From UBA11475 sp045593005 (GTDB taxonomy: Bacteria; Bacillota; Clostridia; Christensenellales; Borkfalkiaceae): 64,000 nt of DNA. A model generated the notes under the pieces. The model ran no database searches. It saw only the letters and a program-made list of their open reading frames with translations, and was not told where the DNA came from. Where the stretch lies: the NCBI GenBank assembly GCA_045593005.1, contig JAZNVV010000038.1:1-64000 (forward strand). The letters are read 5' to 3'. Both the position numbers and the translations under genes were made by a program. Below are positions 9,308 to 17,875 of the stretch, piece after piece (the first letter of the stretch is position 1; each line of letters opens with the position of its first letter).

Positions 9308-9320
9308 ATTAATTATTATA

Positions 9321-10778
9321 TTAACCACGTGGAGAATAGTTAGGTGCTTCCTTTGTGATAGCAATATCGTGTGGGTGTGACTCTAAAAGACCTGCGTTGG
9401 TGATTTTTATAAATTGACCATTTTCTCTTAATAAGTCGATAGTTGGCTGGCCACAGTAACCCATACCAGAACGAATACCACCACAAAGTTGGAATATAAT
9501 TTCTGCAAGAGAACCTCTATAAGGAACTCTACCTTCTACCCCTTCAGGAACAAGCTTTCTTGCGCCTTCTTGGAAGTATCTATCGCTTGAACCGTTATTC
9601 ATAGCAGCGATTGAGCCCATACCACGATATACCTTGAAACTTCTTCCTTGATAAAGTTCAATTTCACCAGGAGATTCGTAAGTGCCAGCAAAGAGTGAAC
9701 CAAGCATACATGCAGAAGCACCTGCTGCTAACGCTTTTACAATGTCGCCACTATATTTTAAGCCACCGTCAGCAATAACTCTTTTACCAAGTTTTTCAGC
9801 CATTTCAGCACAATCCATAACTGCAGTAAGTTGTGGAACGCCGATACCTGCAACAATACGCGTAGTACAAATAGAACCAGGTCCGATACCTACTTTTACA
9901 ACGTCAGCGCCTGCCTCTTCAATTAAAGCCTTCGTAGCGTCAGCAGTTGCAACGTTACCTGCTATAATAGGAAGATTTGGATATGCAAGCTTAACCTTTT
10001 TAACCATTTCGATAACGTTTTTACTATGACCGTGAGCCGTATCAATAGCAATAATATCTACCTTTGCGTCATAAAGGGCAGCAACCCTTTCCATAGTATT
10101 TGCGGCAATACCTACTGCAGCACCTGCTAAAAGTCTGCCGTTTTTATCTTTTGCAGAGTTAGGATACTGGATAGCCTTTTCAATGTCTTTAATAGTAATA
10201 AGACCTTTAAGATAACCACCTTCATCAACTATAGGAAGTTTTTCTATACGATTTTTGCCTAAAATCTTTTGAGCCTCTTCTAAAGAAGTTCCAACAGGAG
10301 CTGTTACAAGGTTCTTCTTTGTCATAATATTTCTAATAGGCTGTTCAAAATTATTTTCAAATCTTAAATCTCTATTTGTTAAAATACCAACAAGTTTGCC
10401 GTCCTTTGTGATAGGAACACCACTAATACGATATTTTTCCATAAGCGCAACGGCTTCGGAAACTTTATTATTAGGTGCTAAAAAGAACGGGTCTGTAATA
10501 ACGCCGTGTTCACTTCTTTTAACCTTGTCTACTTCAAGAGCCTGCTTTTCGATAGACATATTTTTGTGAATCATACCGATACCACCTTCCCTTGCCATAG
10601 CAATCGCAAGTCTTGATTCGGTTACGGTGTCCATTGCTGCGGACATAAGAGGGATATTAAGTTTTAATTCATTAGTAAGGTTAACCGATAAATCAATCAT
10701 ATTCGGTGTAACTTCACTTGCCTGTGGAACTAAAAGTACGTCGTCAAAGGTTAAACCTTCTTTAATCATTTTGCCCAT
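9321..10778 (-). CDS. guaB: IMP dehydrogenase
   Basis: It oxidises IMP to XMP with NAD, the committed step of GMP synthesis. The 485-residue protein has the (beta/alpha)8 barrel interrupted at about residues 95-210 by two CBS domains, which bind adenine nucleotides in this family. The catalytic cysteine is in GPGSICTTRIVAG near residue 303, and the flap RYFQEGARKLVPEGVEG is complete. It follows the small membrane-anchored gene at 10806 after 27 nt and probably shares its promoter. I saw no purine riboswitch upstream. Confidence 0.98.
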   Translation of the reverse strand: MGKMIKEGLTFDDVLLVPQASEVTPNMIDLSVNLTNELKLNIPLMSAAMDTVTESRLAIAMAREGGIGMIHKNMSIEKQALEVDKVKRSEHGVITDPFFLAPNNKVSEAVALMEKYRISGVPITKDGKLVGILTNRDLRFENNFEQPIRNIMTKKNLVTAPVGTSLEEAQKILGKNRIEKLPIVDEGGYLKGLITIKDIEKAIQYPNSAKDKNGRLLAGAAVGIAANTMERVAALYDAKVDIIAIDTAHGHSKNVIEMVKKVKLAYPNLPIIAGNVATADATKALIEEAGADVVKVGIGPGSICTTRIVAGIGVPQLTAVMDCAEMAEKLGKRVIADGGLKYSGDIVKALAAGASACMLGSLFAGTYESPGEIELYQGRSFKVYRGMGSIAAMNNGSSDRYFQEGARKLVPEGVEGRVPYRGSLAEIIFQLCGGIRSGMGYCGQPTIDLLRENGQFIKITNAGLLESHPHDIAITKEAPNYSPRG

Positions 10779-10805
10779 ATTTATTCTCCTATGTGTTATT
10801 TATAA

Positions 10806-11372
10806 TTATCTTGATTTTACAAGCGCTAAATCTTGCGCAAGTAAAACAGTTTGTCCTTCATTTATTAAGTTAAGTTTTTCTTCTACCTGTGTATCGTAAT
10901 CGCTAGTAAATCTAATAAGGTTATAAATAGGATTATAGCTTGTATAAGAAGTGTAAAATTTATCGTAAAGATTAAATACTTCATCAGCCGTGTTAATGTT
11001 AGAAGTTTCAACAAGCGAGAGAACGTAATTTGTCATAACGTATTCGGCATATTTATCATAACCACCGTCCTGTGTGCTTGCGTACGTAGTAAAATCTTCG
11101 TGATATAAAAGTTCTTTACTATATTTAGATAAACAATTATAATCTTCTACTTCGCTTGCTAAATAAACAATTTCACCAAGGTCAGTAATATCTTCCGTCT
11201 TTTCATACTGGCGAACGGCAAATGAAAGAGCCGTCTTGTCCATCCCTAACCTAGACGTAACGTTAAACATAACACCTGGTGCAAACGCAATAAGCATTGC
11301 AAACGTAACAATAATTGCAACAAATACGGATATTAGCGTAATCAACGCTGTTTTTACAACAAGATTTTTCAA
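10806..11372 (-). CDS. Membrane-anchored protein of unknown function
   Basis: A 188-residue protein I do not recognise. Residues 5-32 form one hydrophobic segment (signal anchor). The rest is acidic, helical and rich in Tyr, Asp and Glu, probably extracellular, with spacing that hints at TPR-like helical pairs. The start codon is TTG (11370-11372), chosen because AAAGGA lies about 11 nt upstream and no ATG is available nearby. It is the first gene of a transcript that continues into guaB. A link to GMP synthesis is not implied by its sequence. Confidence 0.7.
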   Translation of the reverse strand: MKNLVVKTALITLISVFVAIIVTFAMLIAFAPGVMFNVTSRLGMDKTALSFAVRQYEKTEDITDLGEIVYLASEVEDYNCLSKYSKELLYHEDFTTYASTQDGGYDKYAEYVMTNYVLSLVETSNINTADEVFNLYDKFYTSYTSYNPIYNLIRFTSDYDTQVEEKLNLINEGQTVLLAQDLALVKSR

Positions 11373-11403
11373 TCGCTATACAATCCTTTTAAATATTTTT
11401 TCT

Positions 11404-11432
11404 ATTCTAACATATTTATAAAGTAAAATCAA
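11404..11432 (-). promoter_or_regulatory. Sigma-A promoter of the 10806 gene and guaB
   Basis: Minus strand: TTGATT (11427-11432), 17-nt spacer, TAGAAT (11404-11409). Leader about 25 nt. Confidence 0.7.
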
Positions 11433-11517
11433 TTTATTTTTAATAAATTATTTGGATAATATTTCCTTTTCTATCATTTTACACCCCTTTTAATAATAAA
11501 ATAAATGGAGGTGTATT

Positions 11518-12180
11518 ATGAAAAAAAGTCCTTTTTTATTTTTACTTGTTTTTTGCTTGTCTTTTTTTTGCGTAACCAGTTGCAAAAAAGAGTTTTCCTT
11601 AAATGACTACGTGTCCTATTGTCAAACTAACGTTTACGTTGGCGAATATAACGGTTTAAAAATAACGGCATATTACGGTCAGGCAGAATTTCCTTATAAA
11701 TCTGACGGAATAAAGGGCAACCTTTTGCCTTATCTGACTTTTAAGATAAACGCTGTAGAACCAAACGCAAACTACCACGTTAGCGTTACGACGGATAAAG
11801 AATATCAATCAGATTTTTCGTTTGAACCTGTAAAAAGCCATCTGACAGCAACGTTACCCGTTAAAAATCTTGACGCGTACACGTTTGACGCTACCGTTAC
11901 CGTTAAAAACGAGCCAGTTGCCGTAAAATTCACCAGCATAATACCCGATAATGTGATAACCGTCGACAAGGCTTTATCTTCTTTATACACTAATCAAAAA
12001 AGTTACGTTGATAGCCTAAAAGACGGAGATAATTTTAACGCAGAAATAATAATTAAACTTACCGTCGTGAAAGAAAAACCTTACTACTACGTGGGTATTG
12101 CCGATAAAGACAATAACTACAAAGCACTACTTATAGACGGATATACTGCCGAAATATTAGCGATAAGAAACGTATATTAA
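11518..12180 (+). CDS. Hypothetical lipoprotein
   Basis: A 220-residue exported protein with no recognised domain. The signal peptide ends in the lipobox VTSC, with Cys22 as the lipidation site. The mature part is predicted to be mainly beta-strand, with alternating polar and hydrophobic residues and many Tyr, Lys and Asp. The ribosome binding site GGAGGT lies 6 nt before the ATG. It is a single-gene unit, divergent from the 10806 gene and ending at the hairpin at 12252-12276. No good sigma-A promoter is visible in the A/T-rich gap upstream. Confidence 0.75.
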   Translation: MKKSPFLFLLVFCLSFFCVTSCKKEFSLNDYVSYCQTNVYVGEYNGLKITAYYGQAEFPYKSDGIKGNLLPYLTFKINAVEPNANYHVSVTTDKEYQSDFSFEPVKSHLTATLPVKNLDAYTFDATVTVKNEPVAVKFTSIIPDNVITVDKALSSLYTNQKSYVDSLKDGDNFNAEIIIKLTVVKEKPYYYVGIADKDNNYKALLIDGYTAEILAIRNVY

Positions 12181-12251
12181 AATATGAAAAATATAAATAA
12201 ATTTTATTTACGTCATATTTATCATATTTACTATAAACAATTTTAACAAAA

Positions 12252-12276
12252 AAAGGAAGGCGCAAAGCCTTCCTTT
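12252..12276. terminator. Bidirectional terminator between convergent genes
   Basis: Stem GGAAGGC/GCCTTCC, loop GCAAA, with A-run on the left and T-run on the right. It serves the lipoprotein gene ending at 12180 and the CvpA-like gene ending at 12285. Confidence 0.9.
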
Positions 12277-12284
12277 AATATTTC

Positions 12285-12827
12285 TTAAAACATACCAGCA
12301 AAAATAGCGTTAAGTGGATTTATTTCACAAATTTTGCTACCTTCAAGAAAACCGTCGATTGCTGGCACGCCAAGGTTACCTAAAAGCGCAAGTATAGCCA
12401 AAATAATTGCACCGTAGATGGCAACGCTAAATACAACGCCTAAAACCTTGTCGATAATTACAACGTATGTAGCAGGCTCACGCTTTGGATCGAACTGATA
12501 GCGTAAAAGCCATTTCAAAATTCCAAGAAGAATACCTAATACGATAAATAATGCAAGCGCGGCAATCGCGTAGAAGATAACAGTTACGATAGTATCTCCC
12601 ATTCCCTTAATAATACCGTCGATTGATGCGCCAAGTGGCGTTATCATACTTGCAATAGCATCAATACCTTTAAGCTCTTTAACAATAATCGGAGCTAAAA
12701 GAACAACGCCTGCTAATCTAACGATTGTGAATATGTTGTTAAGTGGTCCTTTATGGAAACCACCGAAAAAGTTTACAACTGCAACGATGGCTAATAAAGC
12801 AATCACTATAATGTCAATAGTAACCAT
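12285..12827 (-). CDS. CvpA-like membrane protein
   Basis: A 180-residue protein with about four hydrophobic helices. The second half (DKVLGVVFSVAIYGAIILAI) resembles the DKxLGxxxG region of the CvpA (colicin V production) family. CvpA proteins are linked to biofilm formation and envelope stress, but their biochemical role is not settled. SD GGGAG precedes the ATG by about 9 nt. It is a single-gene unit with a consensus promoter and a leader able to form a 7-bp stem (CTTGGGT/ACTCAAG) just before the ribosome binding site, which might modulate expression. Confidence 0.6.
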   Translation of the reverse strand: MVTIDIIVIALLAIVAVVNFFGGFHKGPLNNIFTIVRLAGVVLLAPIIVKELKGIDAIASMITPLGASIDGIIKGMGDTIVTVIFYAIAALALFIVLGILLGILKWLLRYQFDPKREPATYVVIIDKVLGVVFSVAIYGAIILAILALLGNLGVPAIDGFLEGSKICEINPLNAIFAGMF

Positions 12828-12893
12828 AAATTACTCTCCCAAAAGTCTTGAGTATAATTTAAAACATATAAAAACCCAAGATACTGTATTTAT

Positions 12894-12922
12894 AGTATAT
12901 TATTTAAATATAAAAATGTCAA
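12894..12922 (-). promoter_or_regulatory. Sigma-A promoter of the CvpA-like gene
   Basis: Minus strand: TTGACA (12917-12922), 17-nt spacer, TATACT (12894-12899). Confidence 0.8.
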
Positions 12923-12965
12923 TGTAATTTTAAAAAACAACCTTGATTTTTTAATATTTTTTATA

Positions 12966-14612
12966 TTATTTGTTAAAATTGTCCTTCAAAGACACGATTT
13001 CTGATAAAACCAAACCGTTTTTCGTATTAAGCTTCTTAAAATAGCCCGTTCTTAAAAACTGATAAGGTTTATCGTAGTCGCCGTCAAAAATATAAGGCTC
13101 AACCTTGCCGTTAAACTTAACGACGCTATCCCTATTCATCCTTTCGCCAAAATCTTGACCAGGATATTCTTCGTCATTTAAAAGGTAGCCGTATTTTCTA
13201 ATTTCGGTATCAACGCAGTTGTTTGCATCAACCCATTGAATAACCCCTTTAACCTTAATGCCAGAATTATCGTTACCACTTTTTGACTCTGGAACGTAAC
13301 TGCAAAGGAGTTCTTTAACGGAGCCGTCGTCATTAAAGAGTACGTCGTCACACTTAATAATATATGCGTTTTTAAGTCTTACGTAGCCATCTTTTTTAAG
13401 TCTGAAATATTTAGGTGGTGGACAAAGAGAAAAGTCGTCGGCATCAATGTAAAGTTCCTTTGAAAAGGTTATCTTGCGCGTACGCTTAATTTCTTCATTA
13501 GGGTTAACTTCAAATTCAAGTTCTTCGCCGTCGCCAGCATAATTTGTAATGGTAACCTTTAACGGTTTTAATACAGCCATAGCCCTTTCTGCGTGAAGAT
13601 TAAGATATTCTCTAATGCACGCTTCTAAATAACTAATTTGAACTTCGGAATTTGCTTTTGAAACACCTATGCGCGCACAAAAATCTTTAAGAGCTTCGGC
13701 AGGAACACCACGATTACGTAAGCCCGTAAGCGTAGGCATACGTGGGTCATCCCAGCCTTCAACAGAGCCGTCGTCAACAAGTTTTTTAAGATAACGCTTG
13801 CTCATAACTAGGTTTGTAACGTTAAGACGGGCAAATTCAATTTGTCTTGGTTTAGGATTAAATCCTAAAGTTAAGCCAACCCAGTCGTAAAGTGGACGGT
13901 GATCTTCAAATTCCAGCGTGCAAATAGAGTGCGTTACACCCTGCAAGTAGTCGCATATAGGGTGAGCAAAATCGTACATAGGATATACGCACCATTTATC
14001 GCCCGTACGGTAATGCGTTTCACGCAAGATACGGTAAATAACAGGGTCGCGCATATTCATATTAGGCGACGCCATATCTATTTTCGCTCTTAAACATTTA
14101 CTACCGTCAGCATATTTACCCTCTCTCATTTCCTCAAAAAGACGTAAATTTTCTTCAATAGAACGGTTGCGATATGGACTTTCTTTTCCAGGCTCAACAA
14201 GATTACCTCTGTTTGCCGAAATTTCCTCCGGTGTCATATCGCATACAAACGCGTTGCCAAGTTTAATTTCCTGAACGGCAAAGTCGTAAATTTTATCGTA
14301 AAAATCGGATGCGTACGTAACGTTATCGTAAGAAAAACCTAGCCAAGCAATATCTTTTTTAATGGCTTCAACGTATTCTTCCTTTTCCTTCATAGGATTA
14401 GTATCGTCTAAAAACAAGTTGCACTTGCCGTTATACTTATCCTTCATACCAAAGTTAATGCAAAGACTTTTTGCGTGCCCGATATGAAGATATCCGTTAG
14501 GTTCAGGTGGAAATCTTGTCATTACAGAAGAAACCTTGCCCACGTCAAGTTCTTCGTTAATAATTTGTTCAATAAAATTAGTTGCTTCTGGAAGGTTTTT
14601 GATTTCGCTCAT
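12966..14612 (-). CDS. glnS: Glutaminyl-tRNA synthetase
   Basis: A class I synthetase of 548 residues that charges tRNA-Gln directly. It contains PPEPNGYLHIGHAKS with HIGH at 43-46 and the VMSKR signature at about 270-273. The GlnRS-type anticodon-binding barrel follows. VMSKR and the overall length favour GlnRS over a non-discriminating GluRS. Many Gram-positive bacteria lack GlnRS and use Glu-tRNA(Gln) amidotransferase, so its presence is a lineage marker and may reflect old lateral transfer. It is transcribed alone, divergently from glyS. Confidence 0.95.
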   Translation of the reverse strand: MSEIKNLPEATNFIEQIINEELDVGKVSSVMTRFPPEPNGYLHIGHAKSLCINFGMKDKYNGKCNLFLDDTNPMKEKEEYVEAIKKDIAWLGFSYDNVTYASDFYDKIYDFAVQEIKLGNAFVCDMTPEEISANRGNLVEPGKESPYRNRSIEENLRLFEEMREGKYADGSKCLRAKIDMASPNMNMRDPVIYRILRETHYRTGDKWCVYPMYDFAHPICDYLQGVTHSICTLEFEDHRPLYDWVGLTLGFNPKPRQIEFARLNVTNLVMSKRYLKKLVDDGSVEGWDDPRMPTLTGLRNRGVPAEALKDFCARIGVSKANSEVQISYLEACIREYLNLHAERAMAVLKPLKVTITNYAGDGEELEFEVNPNEEIKRTRKITFSKELYIDADDFSLCPPPKYFRLKKDGYVRLKNAYIIKCDDVLFNDDGSVKELLCSYVPESKSGNDNSGIKVKGVIQWVDANNCVDTEIRKYGYLLNDEEYPGQDFGERMNRDSVVKFNGKVEPYIFDGDYDKPYQFLRTGYFKKLNTKNGLVLSEIVSLKDNFNK

Positions 14613-14647
14613 ATATAAATTATCCTGCTTTATTTATAATTTTTTTA

Positions 14648-14656
14648 ATTATAACA
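14648..14656 (-). promoter_or_regulatory. Extended -10 promoter of glnS
   Basis: Minus strand TGTTATAAT: a perfect TATAAT (14648-14653) preceded by the TGn extension. No convincing -35 box, as expected for extended -10 promoters. Confidence 0.6.
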
Positions 14657-14717
14657 TAAAGTTTATAAAATAAAAAGCAAAAATGTATTAATTTTTAATA
14701 CAAGTTAAGGAATTTCG

Positions 14718-14746
14718 TTGACTAAAATTTCCTTATAAGTTAAAAT
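14718..14746 (+). promoter_or_regulatory. Sigma-A promoter of glyS
   Basis: TTGACT (14718-14723), 17-nt spacer, TAAAAT (14741-14746). Predicted start near 14753 leaves a leader of about 120 nt. Confidence 0.7.
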
Positions 14747-14766
14747 ATAAAAGATTAATTGAAGTC

Positions 14767-14836
14767 AGTTTTATGCGCTTAGTGCGCCATTAATTTGGCA
14801 AGACGTCAAACGTAAATATTAAGGCAAAATAAAACT
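14767..14836 (+). ncRNA. Structured 5' leader of glyS
   Basis: An 8-bp perfect stem AGTTTTAT (14767-14774) / ATAAAACT (14829-14836) encloses smaller pairings (GCGC/GCGC and GCC/GGC). It lies between the promoter and the ribosome binding site (GGAG, 14864-14867). No T-box AGGGTGGNACCGCG sequence and no terminator hairpin are seen, so this is not a recognisable T-box. The function is unknown. Confidence 0.45.
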
Positions 14837-14874
14837 TTCGCCACACGGCTAAAACAAAATAATGGAGAAATATT

Positions 14875-16254
14875 ATGTCAAACAGCAAGGCAACAATGGA
14901 CAAACTTGTAAATTTATGTAAATCAAGGGGTATAATCTTCCCTGGTTCTGAAATTTACGGTGGTATGGGCAATACTTGGGATTACGGCCCTATCGGTGTT
15001 GAAATAAAAAATAATATCAAACGCGCTTGGTGGAAGAAGTTCGTTCAAGAAAGCGAAAATTCTTTCGGCGTTGACGCAGCTATCTTAATGAACGCAAGAG
15101 TATGGGACGCATCTGGCCATACGGCAAGCTTTTCCGATCCAAAAATGGATTGTAAGGAATGTAAATCGCGCCACCGTGCCGACAACCTTATCGAAAATCA
15201 TTCTAAAGGCGCTATAAACCCTGATACTATGAGCCAAGATGAAATGCAGGCTTATATTAACGAACACGAAGTTCATTGTCCTATTTGTGGTAAGTTTAAC
15301 TGGACGCCTATTAGAAACTTTAACCTTATGTTCCAAACTTCAAGGGGCGTAACGGAAGATTCTACTAACACAATCTATTTAAGACCTGAAACGGCGCAAG
15401 GTGAATTTGTTAACTTTTTAAACGTTCAACGTACGACGAGAGCGAAAGTTCCTTTTGGTATCGGTCAAATCGGTAAGGCGTTTAGAAACGAAATTACGCC
15501 GGGTAACTTTATTTTTAGAACTATTGAATTTGAACAGATGGAACATCAATGGTTCTGCAAAGAAGGTACGGACGGCGAGTGGTATGACTACTTCAAGAAA
15601 GCCGCTTGGGACTTCCTTATTTCTATAGGTTTATCGGCTGACCATTTAAGATATAAAGACCACGACAAACTTGCTCACTACGCAAGAGCTGCTTGTGATA
15701 TTCAGTATTTATTCCCTATCGGCTGGTCGGAACTTAACGGTATCCACAATAGAACGAACTACGACCTCTCACGCCATCAGGAATATTCTTCTAAATCAAT
15801 GCTTTACACAGACCCTATTACTAATGAAAAGTTTATTCCGTTTGTCGTTGAATATTCTATCGGTGCAGATAGACTTATGCTTGCCGTTTTATCAGAGGCT
15901 TATGATGAAGAAACGCTTGAAGGTGGAGAAACGCGTGTCGTAATGCATTTCCACCCAGCAATTTCTGCTTACAAATGTGCTGTTTTACCACTTCAAAAGA
16001 AAGAACTTGGCGCAAAGGCAACTGAACTTTATAGAAAGCTTTCTAAAAAGTTTATGTGTACTTATGACGAGGCTGGTTCTATCGGTAAACGTTACAGAAG
16101 ACAAGATGAAATCGGTACGCCGTTCTGTATTACGGTTGACTTCGATACTCTTAACGATAATACGGTTACCGTTCGTGATAGAGATAGTATGGAACAAATT
16201 CGTTTACCTATTGACGAGCTTGAAAGTTACATCTTAAAAGCAATCGAACTTTAA
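14875..16254 (+). CDS. glyS: Glycyl-tRNA synthetase (single-chain dimeric type)
   Basis: A class II synthetase of 459 residues, the alpha2 type rather than the GlyQ/GlyS heterotetramer. It begins with the family segment LCKSRGIIFPGSEIYGG, and YDYGPIG-like motif 1 appears as WDYGPIG. Motif 2 contains FRNEITPGNFIFRTIEFEQM, and motif 3 contains SIGADRLMLAVL. The C-terminal anticodon-binding domain is complete. GGAG lies 8 nt upstream of the ATG. It is transcribed alone from its own promoter, through a structured leader, to a strong terminator. Confidence 0.97.
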   Translation: MSNSKATMDKLVNLCKSRGIIFPGSEIYGGMGNTWDYGPIGVEIKNNIKRAWWKKFVQESENSFGVDAAILMNARVWDASGHTASFSDPKMDCKECKSRHRADNLIENHSKGAINPDTMSQDEMQAYINEHEVHCPICGKFNWTPIRNFNLMFQTSRGVTEDSTNTIYLRPETAQGEFVNFLNVQRTTRAKVPFGIGQIGKAFRNEITPGNFIFRTIEFEQMEHQWFCKEGTDGEWYDYFKKAAWDFLISIGLSADHLRYKDHDKLAHYARAACDIQYLFPIGWSELNGIHNRTNYDLSRHQEYSSKSMLYTDPITNEKFIPFVVEYSIGADRLMLAVLSEAYDEETLEGGETRVVMHFHPAISAYKCAVLPLQKKELGAKATELYRKLSKKFMCTYDEAGSIGKRYRRQDEIGTPFCITVDFDTLNDNTVTVRDRDSMEQIRLPIDELESYILKAIEL

Positions 16255-16262
16255 TAAAATAT

Positions 16263-16288
16263 AAAAGCACCCGTTTGGGTGCTTTTTT
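16263..16288 (+). terminator. Intrinsic terminator of glyS
   Basis: Stem AGCACCC/GGGTGCT, loop GTTT, then six T residues; 9 nt after the glyS stop. Confidence 0.93.
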
Positions 16289-16313
16289 GTTGCTAAAAAA
16301 TGCAATTAAACTA

Positions 16314-16347
16314 TACCGTTTTTATACATAACGGTAGCGTGAAAGTT
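16314..16347 (+). repeat. AACGGTA short intergenic motif, copy 2
   Basis: TAACGGTAGCGTGAAAGTT at 16329-16347. The AACGGTA also pairs with TACCGTT (16314-16320) across a 9-nt loop. It lies between the convergent glyS and patatin genes. Confidence 0.5.
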
Positions 16348-16356
16348 AACCATTAT

Positions 16357-17178
16357 TTATATCAATGTTTTTTTACTTTTAGGCTTTTTGCCTGCTCTTA
16401 AAAGCAAATAGTCGGCTTTGATCTGTTCCATTTTTGCCATTGCCGATTGATAGCCTAGTTCATACATTTCGTTGCGCTTATTGTAGGCAATAGCCTTATA
16501 CGCTGTTAAATCGGGCGTTAGCATAACGTCTGAATATTCATATCCTTGAAAAGAAGAATTTTCTGCCGAGCCAGGTCTTTTCTTTTCGATAGGAGTAGGC
16601 TCTTTAAATGCAGATAGGTCTATACCCACGATATAGTCAGCGCCAAGTTCAGCCACTCTGTCGGCAGGTATTGCGTTCATATAAGCGCCGTCGATAAGCC
16701 TACGCCCTTCGGTGTCGACAACAGGGCGAAAGAACGGTGCATAACAACTTGAGCCACAAAGCGCCGTCGCAACGTTACCCTTTGTAAAAACTACTTCCTT
16801 CATTTCGTCAGCGTCGGTAGCTACGACAACCATAGGTTTTTTAAGGTCTTCAATATTTTTGCCACCGATTTGTCTATCAAGAACTTTCTTTATACCCGAC
16901 ATATCCATATTAAAAGGAATACCGTTTAGCATATCTTTAAGGTTTAGCCCTGAAATTAGACCGTAAATATCGGTTGAACTATATCCGTCTGCATAAAACG
17001 CGCCAACTATACTGCCGATACTCGTACCACCTATGACGTCGAATTCTATCCCGTTTTCTTCAAACGCTTTAAGCGCTCCTAAATGAGCAAAACCTTTTGC
17101 CCCACCCGAACCAAGCGCTAATCCGATAACGGCTTTCTTTTTTGTAAATTTACTTTTTAAAAAAGCTAAAAACCCCAT
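16357..17178 (-). CDS. Patatin-like phospholipase
   Basis: A 273-residue cytosolic or peripheral lipid acyl hydrolase of the RssA/YlbK type. It shows the oxyanion loop GSGGAKG (23-29), the nucleophile Ser53 in GGTSIGS, and the catalytic Asp163 in the DG of LIDGAYMN. The N-terminal 14 residues are basic and aromatic, possibly membrane-associating. The ribosome binding site is AAGGTG. It starts 2 nt after the 17181 membrane gene, so the two form an operon. The substrate is unknown. Confidence 0.9.
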   Translation of the reverse strand: MGFLAFLKSKFTKKKAVIGLALGSGGAKGFAHLGALKAFEENGIEFDVIGGTSIGSIVGAFYADGYSSTDIYGLISGLNLKDMLNGIPFNMDMSGIKKVLDRQIGGKNIEDLKKPMVVVATDADEMKEVVFTKGNVATALCGSSCYAPFFRPVVDTEGRRLIDGAYMNAIPADRVAELGADYIVGIDLSAFKEPTPIEKKRPGSAENSSFQGYEYSDVMLTPDLTAYKAIAYNKRNEMYELGYQSAMAKMEQIKADYLLLRAGKKPKSKKTLI

Positions 17179-17180
17179 AT

Positions 17181-17780
17181 CTACACCTTTAATTTTTTTA
17201 TTCTAATAGCAATTTTACAAATAAATATTATCAATAAAATAACAGCAATAAATAAAAGCGCATATAATATCAAATTAACGTACTCTAATAAAAGTTGCGC
17301 TAATACGGAAACGATTAAACCTGCTATTAAATTACCTATTGTAACGGCTATAAGTGATTTTTTAAAACCTATTTCTAAAAACACAGCAAGTGCCGTACCC
17401 ATCCACACGCCGGTTAGTGGCAACGGAAGAGCAACAAAAATCAAAACTGTGGTAAACTTTGACAGATACGTTCCACCACCTTTAGCATCCGTTTTACCTT
17501 TTGCTTTGTCGGAAATATATCCTTCAATAGCAAGCGCTAACCGAGTGAAAGTTTTAGTTTTCTTTAATAAATTTATTATAGGTTTTAGCAACACAAACAG
17601 CATTAAAAAGACAATAAAAGAGCCTATTGCCGACAGTATAAACGCCTCAAAAAAGCCAAGCCCAACCTTTCGGGCAAATAAGATTGACCCTTTGATTTCT
17701 ATGAGAGGAATTGTTGCGCCTATCACCGTAGTTAGCCGTACACCTAAATATTTACATAAAAAAGTAGTAATAAATTCCAT
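17181..17780 (-). CDS. COG2426-type small membrane export protein
   Basis: A 199-residue protein with four to five hydrophobic helices. The opening segment (RLTTVIGATIPLIEIKGSI) and the LPLPLTGVWMGTALAVFL segment match the small multidrug export family (Sm_multidrug_ex, COG2426). The E-x-K-G-S/A region near residue 30 is the family's conserved charged patch. Transport substrates in this family are not well established. Co-transcribed with the patatin gene from a consensus promoter. Confidence 0.8.
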   Translation of the reverse strand: MEFITTFLCKYLGVRLTTVIGATIPLIEIKGSILFARKVGLGFFEAFILSAIGSFIVFLMLFVLLKPIINLLKKTKTFTRLALAIEGYISDKAKGKTDAKGGGTYLSKFTTVLIFVALPLPLTGVWMGTALAVFLEIGFKKSLIAVTIGNLIAGLIVSVLAQLLLEYVNLILYALLFIAVILLIIFICKIAIRIKKLKV

Positions 17781-17817
17781 TAATTATTTTATTCGCTTTA
17801 TTTTTTTATATAAATTA

Positions 17818-17846
17818 AGTATAATAATAATTGATATTATTGTCAA
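17818..17846 (-). promoter_or_regulatory. Sigma-A promoter of the exporter-patatin operon
   Basis: Minus strand: TTGACA (17841-17846), 17-nt spacer, TATACT (17818-17823). A plus-strand TATAAT (17820-17825) overlaps it and may serve ttcA, so the two promoters could compete. Confidence 0.75.
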
Positions 17847-17875
17847 CCGATTTTTCTTTCGGTTAAAGGGGTTTT

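Noticed and set aside
10779..11517. Purine riboswitch upstream of guaB
   Set aside because: guaB is preceded by another gene, and the leader of that gene is only about 25 nt.
14753..14874. T-box leader in front of glyS
   Set aside because: No AGGGTGGNACCGCG sequence and no terminator hairpin.
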